In this document: one piece after another, positions 1-5,084 of the stretch
How positions within the stretch are numbered: position 1 is the first letter of the stretch
Layout of the letters: each line of letters opens with the position of its first letter
NCBI GenBank assembly: GCA_002796045.1
Contig: PCVM01000057.1
Location: forward strand, 2,098-7,181
Length of the DNA: 5,084 nt
From: Candidatus Roizmanbacteria bacterium CG11_big_fil_rev_8_21_14_0_20_36_8
GTDB lineage: Bacteria > Patescibacteriota > Microgenomatia > UBA1406 > GWC2-37-13
Direction: 5' to 3'
Notes under the pieces: generated by a model
Databases searched by the model: none
What the model saw: only the letters and a program-made list of their open reading frames with translations
What the model was told of the DNA's origin: nothing
Translations under genes and position numbers: made by a program

Positions 1-58
1 TATGGTCAAAAATATTTCCAAGTTCCGAGATCTTGTGGCACCACTTTCTAGCAATTAA
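1..58. other. Unassigned left edge, possible 3' tail of an upstream gene
   Basis: No gene can be identified here. On the + strand the three frames stay open from the edge to stops at 49-51 (TAG), 56-58 (TAA) and 63-65 (TAA), so any of them could be the last codons of an upstream gene. The peptides (for example ...FQVPRSCGTTF or ...SKFRDLVAPLSSN) are too short to match to a family. The minus strand is also open in one frame. The stretch is visibly less AT-rich than the tandem repeat that follows, which fits a coding end at about 50-58, but this is only a guess. Confidence 0.25.
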
Positions 59-101
59 TAATTAATAATTAGAAATTAGAAATTAGGAATTAGAAATTAG
101 A
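53..101. repeat. 7-bp tandem repeat array, seven units
   Basis: Seven consecutive 7-mers without an indel: AATTAAT twice (53-66), AATTAGA twice (67-80), AATTAGG once (81-87) and AATTAGA twice (88-101). All units share AATTA and differ only in the last two bases. The array fills most of the gap before the first gene of the operon and ends 17 bp before its start codon. It has no hairpin potential of note and no coding value. Copy number could vary by replication slippage. Its position next to the presumed promoter makes an effect on expression conceivable, but nothing in the sequence shows one. Confidence 0.9.
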
Positions 102-107
102 ATTTTG

Positions 108-114
108 TATAAAT
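108..114 (+). promoter_or_regulatory. Candidate -10 box for the operon
   Basis: TATAAAT at 108-114 is close to the bacterial -10 consensus TATAAT and lies directly before the first gene. A TG precedes it immediately, without the one-base spacer of a true extended -10. No convincing TTGACA-like -35 is present about 17 bp upstream, where the tandem repeat lies. A start site about 7 nt downstream would fall at or next to the ATG at 119, implying a leaderless or nearly leaderless transcript, which would fit the missing Shine-Dalgarno. In such AT-rich DNA a match like this can occur by chance. Confidence 0.25.
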
Positions 115-118
115 TTAT

Positions 119-385
119 ATGAATATTAAAAATCTAAGATCAGAGATAGATAGGATAGATAATAAAATACTTAAGTTACTTAAGTATCGTTTTCAAAAAG
201 TTGCCGATATTGGCAGGATCAAACATGAAAGTAAAACTAATCTAATTGATATGAAACGTTGGGATAGTCTAATGGACGAAAAAATAATGATTGCAAAAGA
301 ACTTAATATCTCAAAAACGTTAGTTGAACGTATCTGGAATTTGATTCATGAAGAATCATTAAGAATTGAAAAAAATAATAAATGA
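119..385 (+). CDS. aroQ: Chorismate mutase, monofunctional AroQ type
   Basis: Converts chorismate to prephenate, the shared step towards phenylalanine and tyrosine; cytoplasmic. The 88-residue all-helical protein has the length of a stand-alone AroQ (CM_2) domain and aligns without gaps to the chorismate mutase part of E. coli PheA. Active-site equivalents are Arg7 (E. coli Arg11), Arg24 (Arg28), Lys35 (Lys39), Asp44 (Asp48), Arg47 (Arg51) and Ser80 (Ser84). Two positions differ: Trp48 replaces Glu52, a pattern (RW) I recall from other monofunctional AroQ proteins, and Glu84 sits where E. coli has Gln88. Yeast chorismate mutase also uses Glu there. The ATG at 119 is the first start after the tandem repeat and keeps the conserved LRxEID helix; no Shine-Dalgarno precedes it. 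The gene ends in an ATGA overlap with the dehydrogenase. It is not fused to either partner enzyme, unlike E. coli PheA and TyrA. Confidence 0.95.
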   Translation: MNIKNLRSEIDRIDNKILKLLKYRFQKVADIGRIKHESKTNLIDMKRWDSLMDEKIMIAKELNISKTLVERIWNLIHEESLRIEKNNK

Positions 386-1116
386 ATATAAGTACCATTG
401 GAGTTATTGGGCATGGCAGATTTGGATCATTTTTTTCTGATCTTGTCCTTCCTATGGTTTTCCCAAAAGCGAAAATATTTATTTCATCTAGAACTTCTAA
501 AGACAAAAGAGTAGTTAATTTTGATATTGTTGCCAACTCTGATTTAATTATTCCAGCAGTCCCGATCCGTAAAATGCCAAACGTATTAAAAAAACTTTCA
601 AGAAATATTTCAAAATCATCTATCGTTATGGAAGTTTGTTCTGTTAATAAACTACCTGTTGAATGGATGAAAGAAATCCTTCCAAAATTTACTCCTTTAA
701 TATCCTCTCATCCATTATTTGGCAGATCGTCTTATGAAAAAGTAAGAGGCGATCTTTCAAAACTGACAATGGTCATGTACCCGGTTAGAATTAATAACAC
801 CCAATACACATTCATTAGAGATGCTTTTTCAAAGGTTGTAAATATTGTTAGGATGTCACCTGACAGCCACGATAAAAAAGCAGCTAAATTTCAATTTCTG
901 TCTCATTTGATCGGGGGAGTTTTACATCGACTAGATTTAAATAGAAGCGAAATCGACACAGAGTCTGCCTCAAGAATGTTTGACATGATCGAAGTACTAA
1001 ACAGTGACTCACTAGTTCTTTTTGAAGACATTTATAAATTTAATCTTTATGCAAAACATGAACTTGAGAAATTTGACAAAGTTTATAAAAAAATTAACGG
1101 TAAATTACTAAAATGA
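382..1116 (+). CDS. tyrA: TyrA-family prephenate/arogenate dehydrogenase, plant-like
   Basis: Oxidative decarboxylation of prephenate (to 4-hydroxyphenylpyruvate) or arogenate (to tyrosine). The N-terminus is a Rossmann fold with GHGRFG at residues 10-15. After the second strand comes SSR (35-37) rather than an acidic residue, which suggests NADP+ over NAD+. Further TyrA landmarks are VCSVNK (85-90), the active-site HPLFG (110-114, usually HPMFG) and SHDKKAAKFQFLSH (162-175). The last motif, together with NSDS (207-210) and the KFNLYAKHELE region (219-229), resembles plant arogenate dehydrogenases (HDKYAA.SQF.TH, NT..DS, YN.NA) more than E. coli TyrA. At 244 residues it is short and has no ACT or chorismate mutase domain, so no obvious tyrosine feedback site. 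It overlaps both neighbours by ATGA and lies between chorismate mutase and prephenate dehydratase. TyrA family membership is firm; substrate and cofactor choice are inferred. Confidence 0.92.
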   Translation: MNISTIGVIGHGRFGSFFSDLVLPMVFPKAKIFISSRTSKDKRVVNFDIVANSDLIIPAVPIRKMPNVLKKLSRNISKSSIVMEVCSVNKLPVEWMKEILPKFTPLISSHPLFGRSSYEKVRGDLSKLTMVMYPVRINNTQYTFIRDAFSKVVNIVRMSPDSHDKKAAKFQFLSHLIGGVLHRLDLNRSEIDTESASRMFDMIEVLNSDSLVLFEDIYKFNLYAKHELEKFDKVYKKINGKLLK

Positions 1117-1937
1117 ATATTTATTACTTAGGTCCAAAAGGATCATACTCTGAGGTCGCGGCGAAAAAAATATTTTCTAAAAAAGATTACAAACTTATCT
1201 CAGTTGATGAGTTTATTGACGTAGTTGAAAAAACGAAGGCTGATGGAATTGGAATTCTTGGAATCGAGAATTCAATAACCAGTTCAGTCCACACTAGCGT
1301 CGACTATATGTTTGCTTCAAAGATAAATATAATTGGCGAAGTGATGATGAATATTGATCTGTATTTAGGTGCGAAGAAGAATGTGAAACTGCGTGAAATT
1401 AAACGTGTATTATCTCATCCTCAAGCTCTACTTCAATGTTCATCTTTTATAGATGAACATAGTTTTCAAAAAAATAAAACTTCAAGTACAGCCGCAGCTA
1501 TAACGCAGGTTTTAGATTCAAATGACTTGAAATCTGCAGCAATTGGAGATGCGGAGTCATTGAAGAAAAGTGGCCTTGAAATATTGGCCAAAAATATTGG
1601 TAACTGGCAAAAAAACATGACGCGTTGGATAATTATTTCAAAAGATAAAAAATCTTTAGAGCGACCCATTAATAAAACTACATATATATTTAAAGTGTTA
1701 CATGAGTCAGGAAGTCTTGTAAAAGTTTTGACGGCTATCGCAAGCGCTGGTGGAAATATGACAAAAATTGAATCTCGACCAGTTGCAGGAACTGACTGGG
1801 AATATGAATTTTGGGTTGACGTTGAAGTTGAAAATAGAAAATTAAAAGCACTAGATAAAGCAATAAATGAGAATACGTTAAATTTTAGAAAAATCGGAGC
1901 TTATAAAAAGGGAAAATTATATACTAATAACATATGA
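1113..1937 (+). CDS. pheA: Prephenate dehydratase with C-terminal ACT domain
   Basis: Converts prephenate to phenylpyruvate, the committed step to phenylalanine (arogenate to phenylalanine is possible in some relatives). The catalytic PDT domain spans about residues 1-180: LGPKGSYS (6-13), GIENSITSS (50-58), SHPQALLQC (101-109), the STAAA stretch (125-129) and the catalytic-threonine motif NMTRW (168-172). That motif is NxTRF in most homologues; here Phe is replaced by Trp. An ACT domain follows at about 189-268 with GSL (200-202, usually GAL) and ESRP (220-223), the two motifs that form the phenylalanine-binding site, so feedback inhibition by phenylalanine is expected. At 274 residues it has the usual length of a monofunctional enzyme and lacks the N-terminal chorismate mutase of E. 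coli PheA, which is supplied by the first gene. Starts and ends in ATGA overlaps. Confidence 0.96.
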   Translation: MNIYYLGPKGSYSEVAAKKIFSKKDYKLISVDEFIDVVEKTKADGIGILGIENSITSSVHTSVDYMFASKINIIGEVMMNIDLYLGAKKNVKLREIKRVLSHPQALLQCSSFIDEHSFQKNKTSSTAAAITQVLDSNDLKSAAIGDAESLKKSGLEILAKNIGNWQKNMTRWIIISKDKKSLERPINKTTYIFKVLHESGSLVKVLTAIASAGGNMTKIESRPVAGTDWEYEFWVDVEVENRKLKALDKAINENTLNFRKIGAYKKGKLYTNNI

Positions 1938-3031
1938 GAAAAACTATTTCAGTTTCTATTAACCATTTATCAAAAAAGTATGACATTCAGGTGAGTGATT
2001 CTCTGGATAAAATTATCAATGAGACCACAGTATTTGAAAAGCACTCAAAAATTTTTATCCTTACAGACTCAAATGTAGCAGATTTATATTTGGAATCAGT
2101 TGTGAAAATGATCAGGAAAAATACTGATAAAGAAGAGATTTACTCATACATATTTGAAGCTGGAGAAAAAAATAAAAATCTACAAACAGTTAAGGAAATC
2201 TATGAGGATATGGTCAAAGTAGGAATCGATCGAAGTTCAATTATTGTAAATTTGGGAGGCGGCGTAGTCACGGACATGGGTGGCTACGCCGCCTCAACCT
2301 TCCTTCGTGGAGTACCATTTATAAATATTTCTACAACTCTTGAGGGAATGGTTGATGCGAGTGTCGGAGGAAAAACAGGTGTAAATCTTGATCACAACAA
2401 AAATTATATTGGAACATTCACCCAACCAAAGGCAGTATTTATTGATGTTAGCATGTTGAAGACTTTGCCTCATCGAGTTCTTGTCCAGGGATATGCGGAG
2501 GTTTTAAAACACGGTATTGTAGCTGACGAACAGTATTTTGATGATGCTTCGCGTATCCCATTTATTGAGATGAGTATAGATCAGCAAATTGAAATAATCG
2601 CCAGTTCCATAAAAATTAAATCTCAAGTTGTTGAACAGGATGAGCTGGAATCAAGTTACAGAAAAATACTAAATTTCGGTCATACGATCGGACATGTTGT
2701 TGAATCTCTTAGCCTTGAGACTGATGATTCGCTGTATCACGGTGAGGCTGTTTCGATAGGGATGATCGCTGAGGCGAAAATCTGTGAATTGTCAGGAATG
2801 ATTGATAGCAAAACGTTCAATAAAATTGAACAATCTATCATAAATTCTGGTCTACCATCAAGATTTAAATTAACCATTTCTTCAGAAGATATTTACGATT
2901 TACTGATAAGCGACAAAAAAAATTCAAATGGAGTTATAAAATGGACTTTATTGACGGGAATAGGCGAGGCGGTAGTAAACGTCATGATTGATAAAAAATT
3001 TGTAATGACTGCAATCGAGTATATATTATGA
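1934..3031 (+). CDS. aroB: 3-dehydroquinate synthase
   Basis: Cyclises DAHP to 3-dehydroquinate, the second shikimate-pathway step; uses NAD+ and a divalent metal. 365 residues, the normal length. Landmarks: GEKNKN (77-82), the NAD-binding LGGGVVTD (107-114), VDASVGGKTGVN (140-151), YAEVLKHG (187-194), RKILNFGHTIGH (243-254), YHGEAVSIGM (268-277) and SDKKN (326-330). The metal ligands are Glu189, His250 and His269. Arg243, Asn247 and His254 match the substrate-binding and catalytic positions of true dehydroquinate synthases, which argues against the related sugar-phosphate cyclases (2-deoxy-scyllo-inosose or valiolone synthases). The usual PTTLLA segment reads STTLEG (133-138), a mild deviation in an otherwise canonical protein. 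An AAGGGA lies 20 nt before the start, too far for a good ribosome site, so translation probably depends on the ATGA overlap with pheA. Confidence 0.97.
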   Translation: MRKTISVSINHLSKKYDIQVSDSLDKIINETTVFEKHSKIFILTDSNVADLYLESVVKMIRKNTDKEEIYSYIFEAGEKNKNLQTVKEIYEDMVKVGIDRSSIIVNLGGGVVTDMGGYAASTFLRGVPFINISTTLEGMVDASVGGKTGVNLDHNKNYIGTFTQPKAVFIDVSMLKTLPHRVLVQGYAEVLKHGIVADEQYFDDASRIPFIEMSIDQQIEIIASSIKIKSQVVEQDELESSYRKILNFGHTIGHVVESLSLETDDSLYHGEAVSIGMIAEAKICELSGMIDSKTFNKIEQSIINSGLPSRFKLTISSEDIYDLLISDKKNSNGVIKWTLLTGIGEAVVNVMIDKKFVMTAIEYIL

Positions 3032-4251
3032 TAAATCTTATACCACCATTAAAAATTGAAAATACTGAGATTGTAATTCCAGGATCAAAAAGTGTCACAA
3101 ATCGCGCTCTTATTTTAGCGGCTCTCACAACGCGCCCTGTAACTTTGAAGTATCCCTTGATTTGTGATGACACTCAGGCTTTGATAAGTAGTCTTGTCAG
3201 TCTAGGGATAAACATTGAGAGACAACAAAACGAGATGATTGTGCTTGGAAGTTATCTCGATGTTAAAGATGGTGAATATGACATAAACGCAAATCTGTCT
3301 GGTACAACGATTCGTTTTATGACAGCTTTTTGCTGCATTGTGCCAGGAATCAAACAGTTATATGGGCAAGGTCACTTAAATAAGCGCCCGATCAAAGGAC
3401 TTGTTGATGCTCTTATGTTTCTTGGTGCAAAGATTGGATACATGGATGAAGAAGGATATCTGCCACTTAAGATTACATCATCATCTCTTCAAGTCAGGAA
3501 TTTGAAAATTGATGGAAGTGTTAGTAGCCAGTTTTTGTCAGCAATAATGTTAATTACTCCAGTTATAGGAAATATTAAAATTTCTGTAACTGGAAATACT
3601 GTATCGCAGTCTTATATTAATCTCACAAAACGTATTTTAGATGAATGGAATTTTAAAAAGATTGAATCATACGCTATTGAAGGAGATTACTCAGCGGCTT
3701 CATATTTTGCCGCGATTGCAGTTTTGACTAAATCGAAAATCACGCTTTCAAATTTGAAAGAGGATTCTACTCAAGGGGATCGAGAATTTTTTAGTATTAT
3801 TTCTCAGATGGGAAACAAGGTTTCGTTTGGAGAAAATAAGGTGACGGTTGTGGGTAAAAAATTAGCTCCTATTGATATAAATATGGAAAACTGTCCTGAT
3901 CAAGCACAAACCTTAGCTGTACTTACAGCTTTTGCAAAAGGCAAAACTATTTTGACGGGCGTGAAATCGCTTCGTCTTAAAGAGACCGAGCGCGTAATTG
4001 CTTTGCAAAATGAGCTTTTGAAAATGGGTATTAAAACCGAATCTCCAGATGTTGATACACTGATTATTCATGGAGGTGATCCAAAAGCGGCTACAATTGA
4101 GACGTATGGCGACCATCGGATGGCGATGAGTTTTGCAGTTGCCGGATCAAAGATTGATGGTATGAAAATAAAAAACCCTGAAGTTGTCAGTAAAACTTTC
4201 CCGAATTTCTGGTATAAATTGAATGAAATTGGAATAAAAATCTCATTATGA
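3028..4251 (+). CDS. aroA: 3-phosphoshikimate 1-carboxyvinyltransferase (EPSP synthase)
   Basis: Transfers enolpyruvyl from PEP to shikimate 3-phosphate, giving EPSP, the precursor of chorismate. 407 residues, slightly shorter than E. coli (427), with both halves of the two-domain fold complete. Visible motifs: PGSKSVTNRA (18-27, Lys21 corresponding to E. coli Lys22), SGTTIR (91-96, Arg96 as Arg100), KRP (119-121), GSVSSQF (163-169), EGDYSAASYF (218-227), CPDQAQTLAV (289-298 with catalytic Asp291), LRLKETER (315-322), GDHRMAM (361-367) and SKTFPNFW (388-395). Gly92, the counterpart of E. coli Gly96 that governs glyphosate sensitivity, is kept. The residue usually Asn in NSGT/NAGT is Leu90 here, and Pro101 of E. 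coli is Phe97. Only a weak GAG lies 8 nt before the start. ATGA overlaps link it to aroB and aroK. Confidence 0.97.
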   Translation: MINLIPPLKIENTEIVIPGSKSVTNRALILAALTTRPVTLKYPLICDDTQALISSLVSLGINIERQQNEMIVLGSYLDVKDGEYDINANLSGTTIRFMTAFCCIVPGIKQLYGQGHLNKRPIKGLVDALMFLGAKIGYMDEEGYLPLKITSSSLQVRNLKIDGSVSSQFLSAIMLITPVIGNIKISVTGNTVSQSYINLTKRILDEWNFKKIESYAIEGDYSAASYFAAIAVLTKSKITLSNLKEDSTQGDREFFSIISQMGNKVSFGENKVTVVGKKLAPIDINMENCPDQAQTLAVLTAFAKGKTILTGVKSLRLKETERVIALQNELLKMGIKTESPDVDTLIIHGGDPKAATIETYGDHRMAMSFAVAGSKIDGMKIKNPEVVSKTFPNFWYKLNEIGIKISL

Positions 4252-4733
4252 AAATCATACTCATCGGTTTCATGGGCTCGGGCAAAAGCACGATCTCAAA
4301 ACTTCTTGGTAAAACATTAAACCTAAAAGTCGTAGATATGGACGATATGGTGGAGGAGTTGGCAGGAATGAAAACGCCAGAGATATTTGATAAATTTGGT
4401 GAGGCAAAGTTCAGGGAATTTGAAAGCAAGGTAGCAAAAAATTTGAGTCAAGTTGACGATATTGTTATTTCAACAGGTGGAGGAGTGATACTTAATAAAC
4501 TTAACATTATTAATTTGAGAAAAAATAATGGTAGGGTAGTATTTCTTAGGACAACATTTGAAGAAATTGTCAAAAGAGTATCCGTGCACGATCGTCCCCG
4601 ACCGTTATTTTCAGATATTAAAAAAGCAGAAAAATTATTCGAAAGTCGAAAAGCGATATATGAGTTCCACGCTGATATAATTATTGATACGGATGGAGTT
4701 AAGGTAGAAGATATTATAAACCAGTTGATATAG
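4248..4733 (+). CDS. aroK: Shikimate kinase
   Basis: Phosphorylates shikimate at the 3-hydroxyl with ATP, feeding AroA. 161 residues, the usual compact nucleoside-monophosphate-kinase-like fold. Walker A is GFMGSGKST (7-15). The shikimate/magnesium DxD motif is Asp30-Met-Asp32. FGEAKFREFE (50-59) supplies Arg56, TGGG (76-79) binds shikimate, the lid carries DRPRPLF (115-121, with Arg118), and the SRKAIYEFHAD segment (133-143) has Arg134. All positions match well-studied enzymes such as that of Mycobacterium tuberculosis. The start overlaps aroA by ATGA, and a GGA 14 nt upstream is too distant to act as a good ribosome site. Its TAG stop (4731-4733) is the first three bases of the hairpin repeat that follows. 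It is the only complete gene in the window that does not end in TGA. Confidence 0.97.
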   Translation: MKIILIGFMGSGKSTISKLLGKTLNLKVVDMDDMVEELAGMKTPEIFDKFGEAKFREFESKVAKNLSQVDDIVISTGGGVILNKLNIINLRKNNGRVVFLRTTFEEIVKRVSVHDRPRPLFSDIKKAEKLFESRKAIYEFHADIIIDTDGVKVEDIINQLI

Positions 4734-4793
4734 GGATAGTCCCGAAACGGGACTATCCCTATTTGGGACTATCCCGTTTCGGGACTATCCCTA
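4731..4793. repeat. Hairpin-forming element, four 11-mers at 16-nt period
   Basis: The 11-mer GGGACTATCCC occurs at 4749, 4765 and 4781, and its reverse complement GGGATAGTCCC at 4733: four units exactly 16 nt apart, separated by GAAAC, TATTT and GTTTC. Two folds compete. A local hairpin pairs 4730-4744 with 4748-4762 (15 perfect bp, AAA loop). A long hairpin pairs 4731-4752 with 4772-4793 (22 perfect bp), then a 3x3 internal mismatch (CTA opposite CTA), 4 more bp and a TATTT loop. Each 11-mer is itself a small GGGA/TCCC inverted repeat. The block holds the aroK stop codon and ends 10 nt before aroE. No T-run follows, so it is not a standard intrinsic terminator. It could be a REP/BIME-like dispersed element or a non-autonomous transposable element, or act in mRNA stability. 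No transposase is present in the window. Confidence 0.93.
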
Positions 4794-4803
4794 AATAAGA
4801 TAA

Positions 4804-5084
4804 ATGAAAATAAACGCAAAAACCAAGCTCTGCATCATCATAGGCGACCCAGTCGACCATTCGCTGTCCCCTGCCATGCACAACGCAGGGTATGAAGCTC
4901 TTGGAATCAATGATAAGTTTGTATATATAGCAGCAAATGTCAAAGTTGAAAACGTCAAAGACGTGATTAAGGCAATGCGAGTTATGGGTTTTCGCGGGCT
5001 TACATGTACAATTCCTCACAAGATCGAAGTCATTAAATACCTTGATAAGATTGATCCGATTGCAGAAAAAATTGGTGCGGTAAA
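4804..5084 (+). CDS. aroE: Shikimate dehydrogenase, N-terminal part, cut by window end
   Basis: Reversible NADPH-dependent reduction of 3-dehydroshikimate to shikimate, the step before AroK. Ninety-three full codons are visible, covering most of the substrate-binding domain. GDPVDHSLSPAMHN (14-27) is the shikimate-binding signature, with the SLS serines at 20 and 22. GLTCTIPHK (65-73) corresponds to the usual G.NVTIPHK and ends in catalytic Lys73. DPIAEKIGAV (84-93) leads into the AVNT motif, cut off after AV. The NADP-binding half lies outside the window. The ATG at 4804 places the signature at the normal distance from the N-terminus; no clear Shine-Dalgarno precedes it. This is the only gene here not joined to its neighbour by an ATGA overlap: 70 bp of hairpin repeat and spacer separate it from aroK. 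It has about 41% GC by hand count, somewhat richer than the genes before it. Confidence 0.96.
   Translation, partial: MKINAKTKLCIIIGDPVDHSLSPAMHNAGYEALGINDKFVYIAANVKVENVKDVIKAMRVMGFRGLTCTIPHKIEVIKYLDKIDPIAEKIGAV

Noticed and set aside
31..50. TGTGGCACCACT resembles the core of a T-box antiterminator (UGGNACC), attractive before an aromatic amino acid operon.
   Set aside because: The flanking T-box consensus is poor, no terminator hairpin with a T-run follows, and the specifier stem would lie outside the window. GTGGCACCAC is also a short palindrome that can occur by chance.
303..536. Minus-strand open frame across the chorismate mutase/tyrA junction, and similar ones at 1466-1669, 2982-3173, 3913-4116 and 4187-4429.
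   Set aside because: All are antisense to genes with strong motif support, and none shows a recognisable domain or its own start signals.
382..1937. Possible frameshift or fusion joining chorismate mutase, TyrA and PheA into one polyprotein.
   Set aside because: Each protein has a complete N- and C-terminus of normal length, and the ATGA overlaps are clean stop/start pairs. No slippery heptamer with a downstream structure was seen at the junctions.
4733..4791. CRISPR-like array because of regular 16-nt spacing.
   Set aside because: Units are only 11 bp, the separators are 5 nt and related to each other (GAAAC is the reverse complement of GTTTC), and one unit is inverted. This is a palindromic element, not repeats with unique spacers.
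4731..4793. Intrinsic terminator after aroK.
   Set aside because: The hairpins are strong, but the sequences after them (TATTTGGG and TAAATAAG) contain no T-run, and aroE follows in the same direction and belongs to the same pathway.
4759..5019. Open frame of 86 codons on the minus strand.
   Set aside because: It lies over the hairpin repeat and antisense to aroE, whose + strand product has clear family motifs. The minus-strand peptide has no recognisable feature.

Overview
The window is a strongly AT-rich, tightly packed aromatic amino acid biosynthesis operon. All genes are on the + strand. In order they are a monofunctional AroQ-type chorismate mutase, a TyrA-family prephenate/arogenate dehydrogenase, prephenate dehydratase, aroB, aroA, aroK, and the first 93 codons of aroE, which runs off the right edge. 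Every gene is intact except aroE, which is cut only by the window end.

Layout: 1-58 cannot be assigned (it may be the tail of an upstream gene). 53-101 is a perfect-period 7-bp tandem array (AATTAAT/AATTAGA units) just upstream of the first gene. From 119 to 4733 six genes follow without a gap, each joined to the next by a 4-base ATGA overlap (five junctions). 4731-4793 is a 63-bp hairpin-forming repeat built from an 11-mer (GGGACTATCCC or its reverse complement) recurring four times at an exact 16-nt period. It contains the aroK stop codon and separates aroK from aroE. aroE starts at 4804.

How the genes work together: AroB makes 3-dehydroquinate. AroE reduces 3-dehydroshikimate to shikimate, AroK phosphorylates it, and AroA adds the enolpyruvyl group to give EPSP. 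After chorismate is formed, chorismate mutase makes prephenate. TyrA (towards tyrosine) and PheA (towards phenylalanine) then compete for prephenate, or for arogenate if TyrA uses that. DAHP synthase, 3-dehydroquinate dehydratase, chorismate synthase and an aromatic aminotransferase are not visible and should lie elsewhere, perhaps just outside the window.

Organism: low GC, near-absence of Shine-Dalgarno sequences, extreme gene packing and AT-rich simple repeats between genes suggest a small-genome bacterium, perhaps of the Candidate Phyla Radiation (Patescibacteria). This is inference, not proof. UGA is a real stop at five of the six visible gene ends, which rules out the UGA-to-glycine code of Gracilibacteria/Absconditabacteria.

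I see no evidence of an undescribed enzymatic system. The most unusual items are the 16-nt-period hairpin element at the aroK/aroE junction, the plant-arogenate-dehydrogenase-like TyrA, and the fully ATGA-linked architecture without ribosome binding sites.
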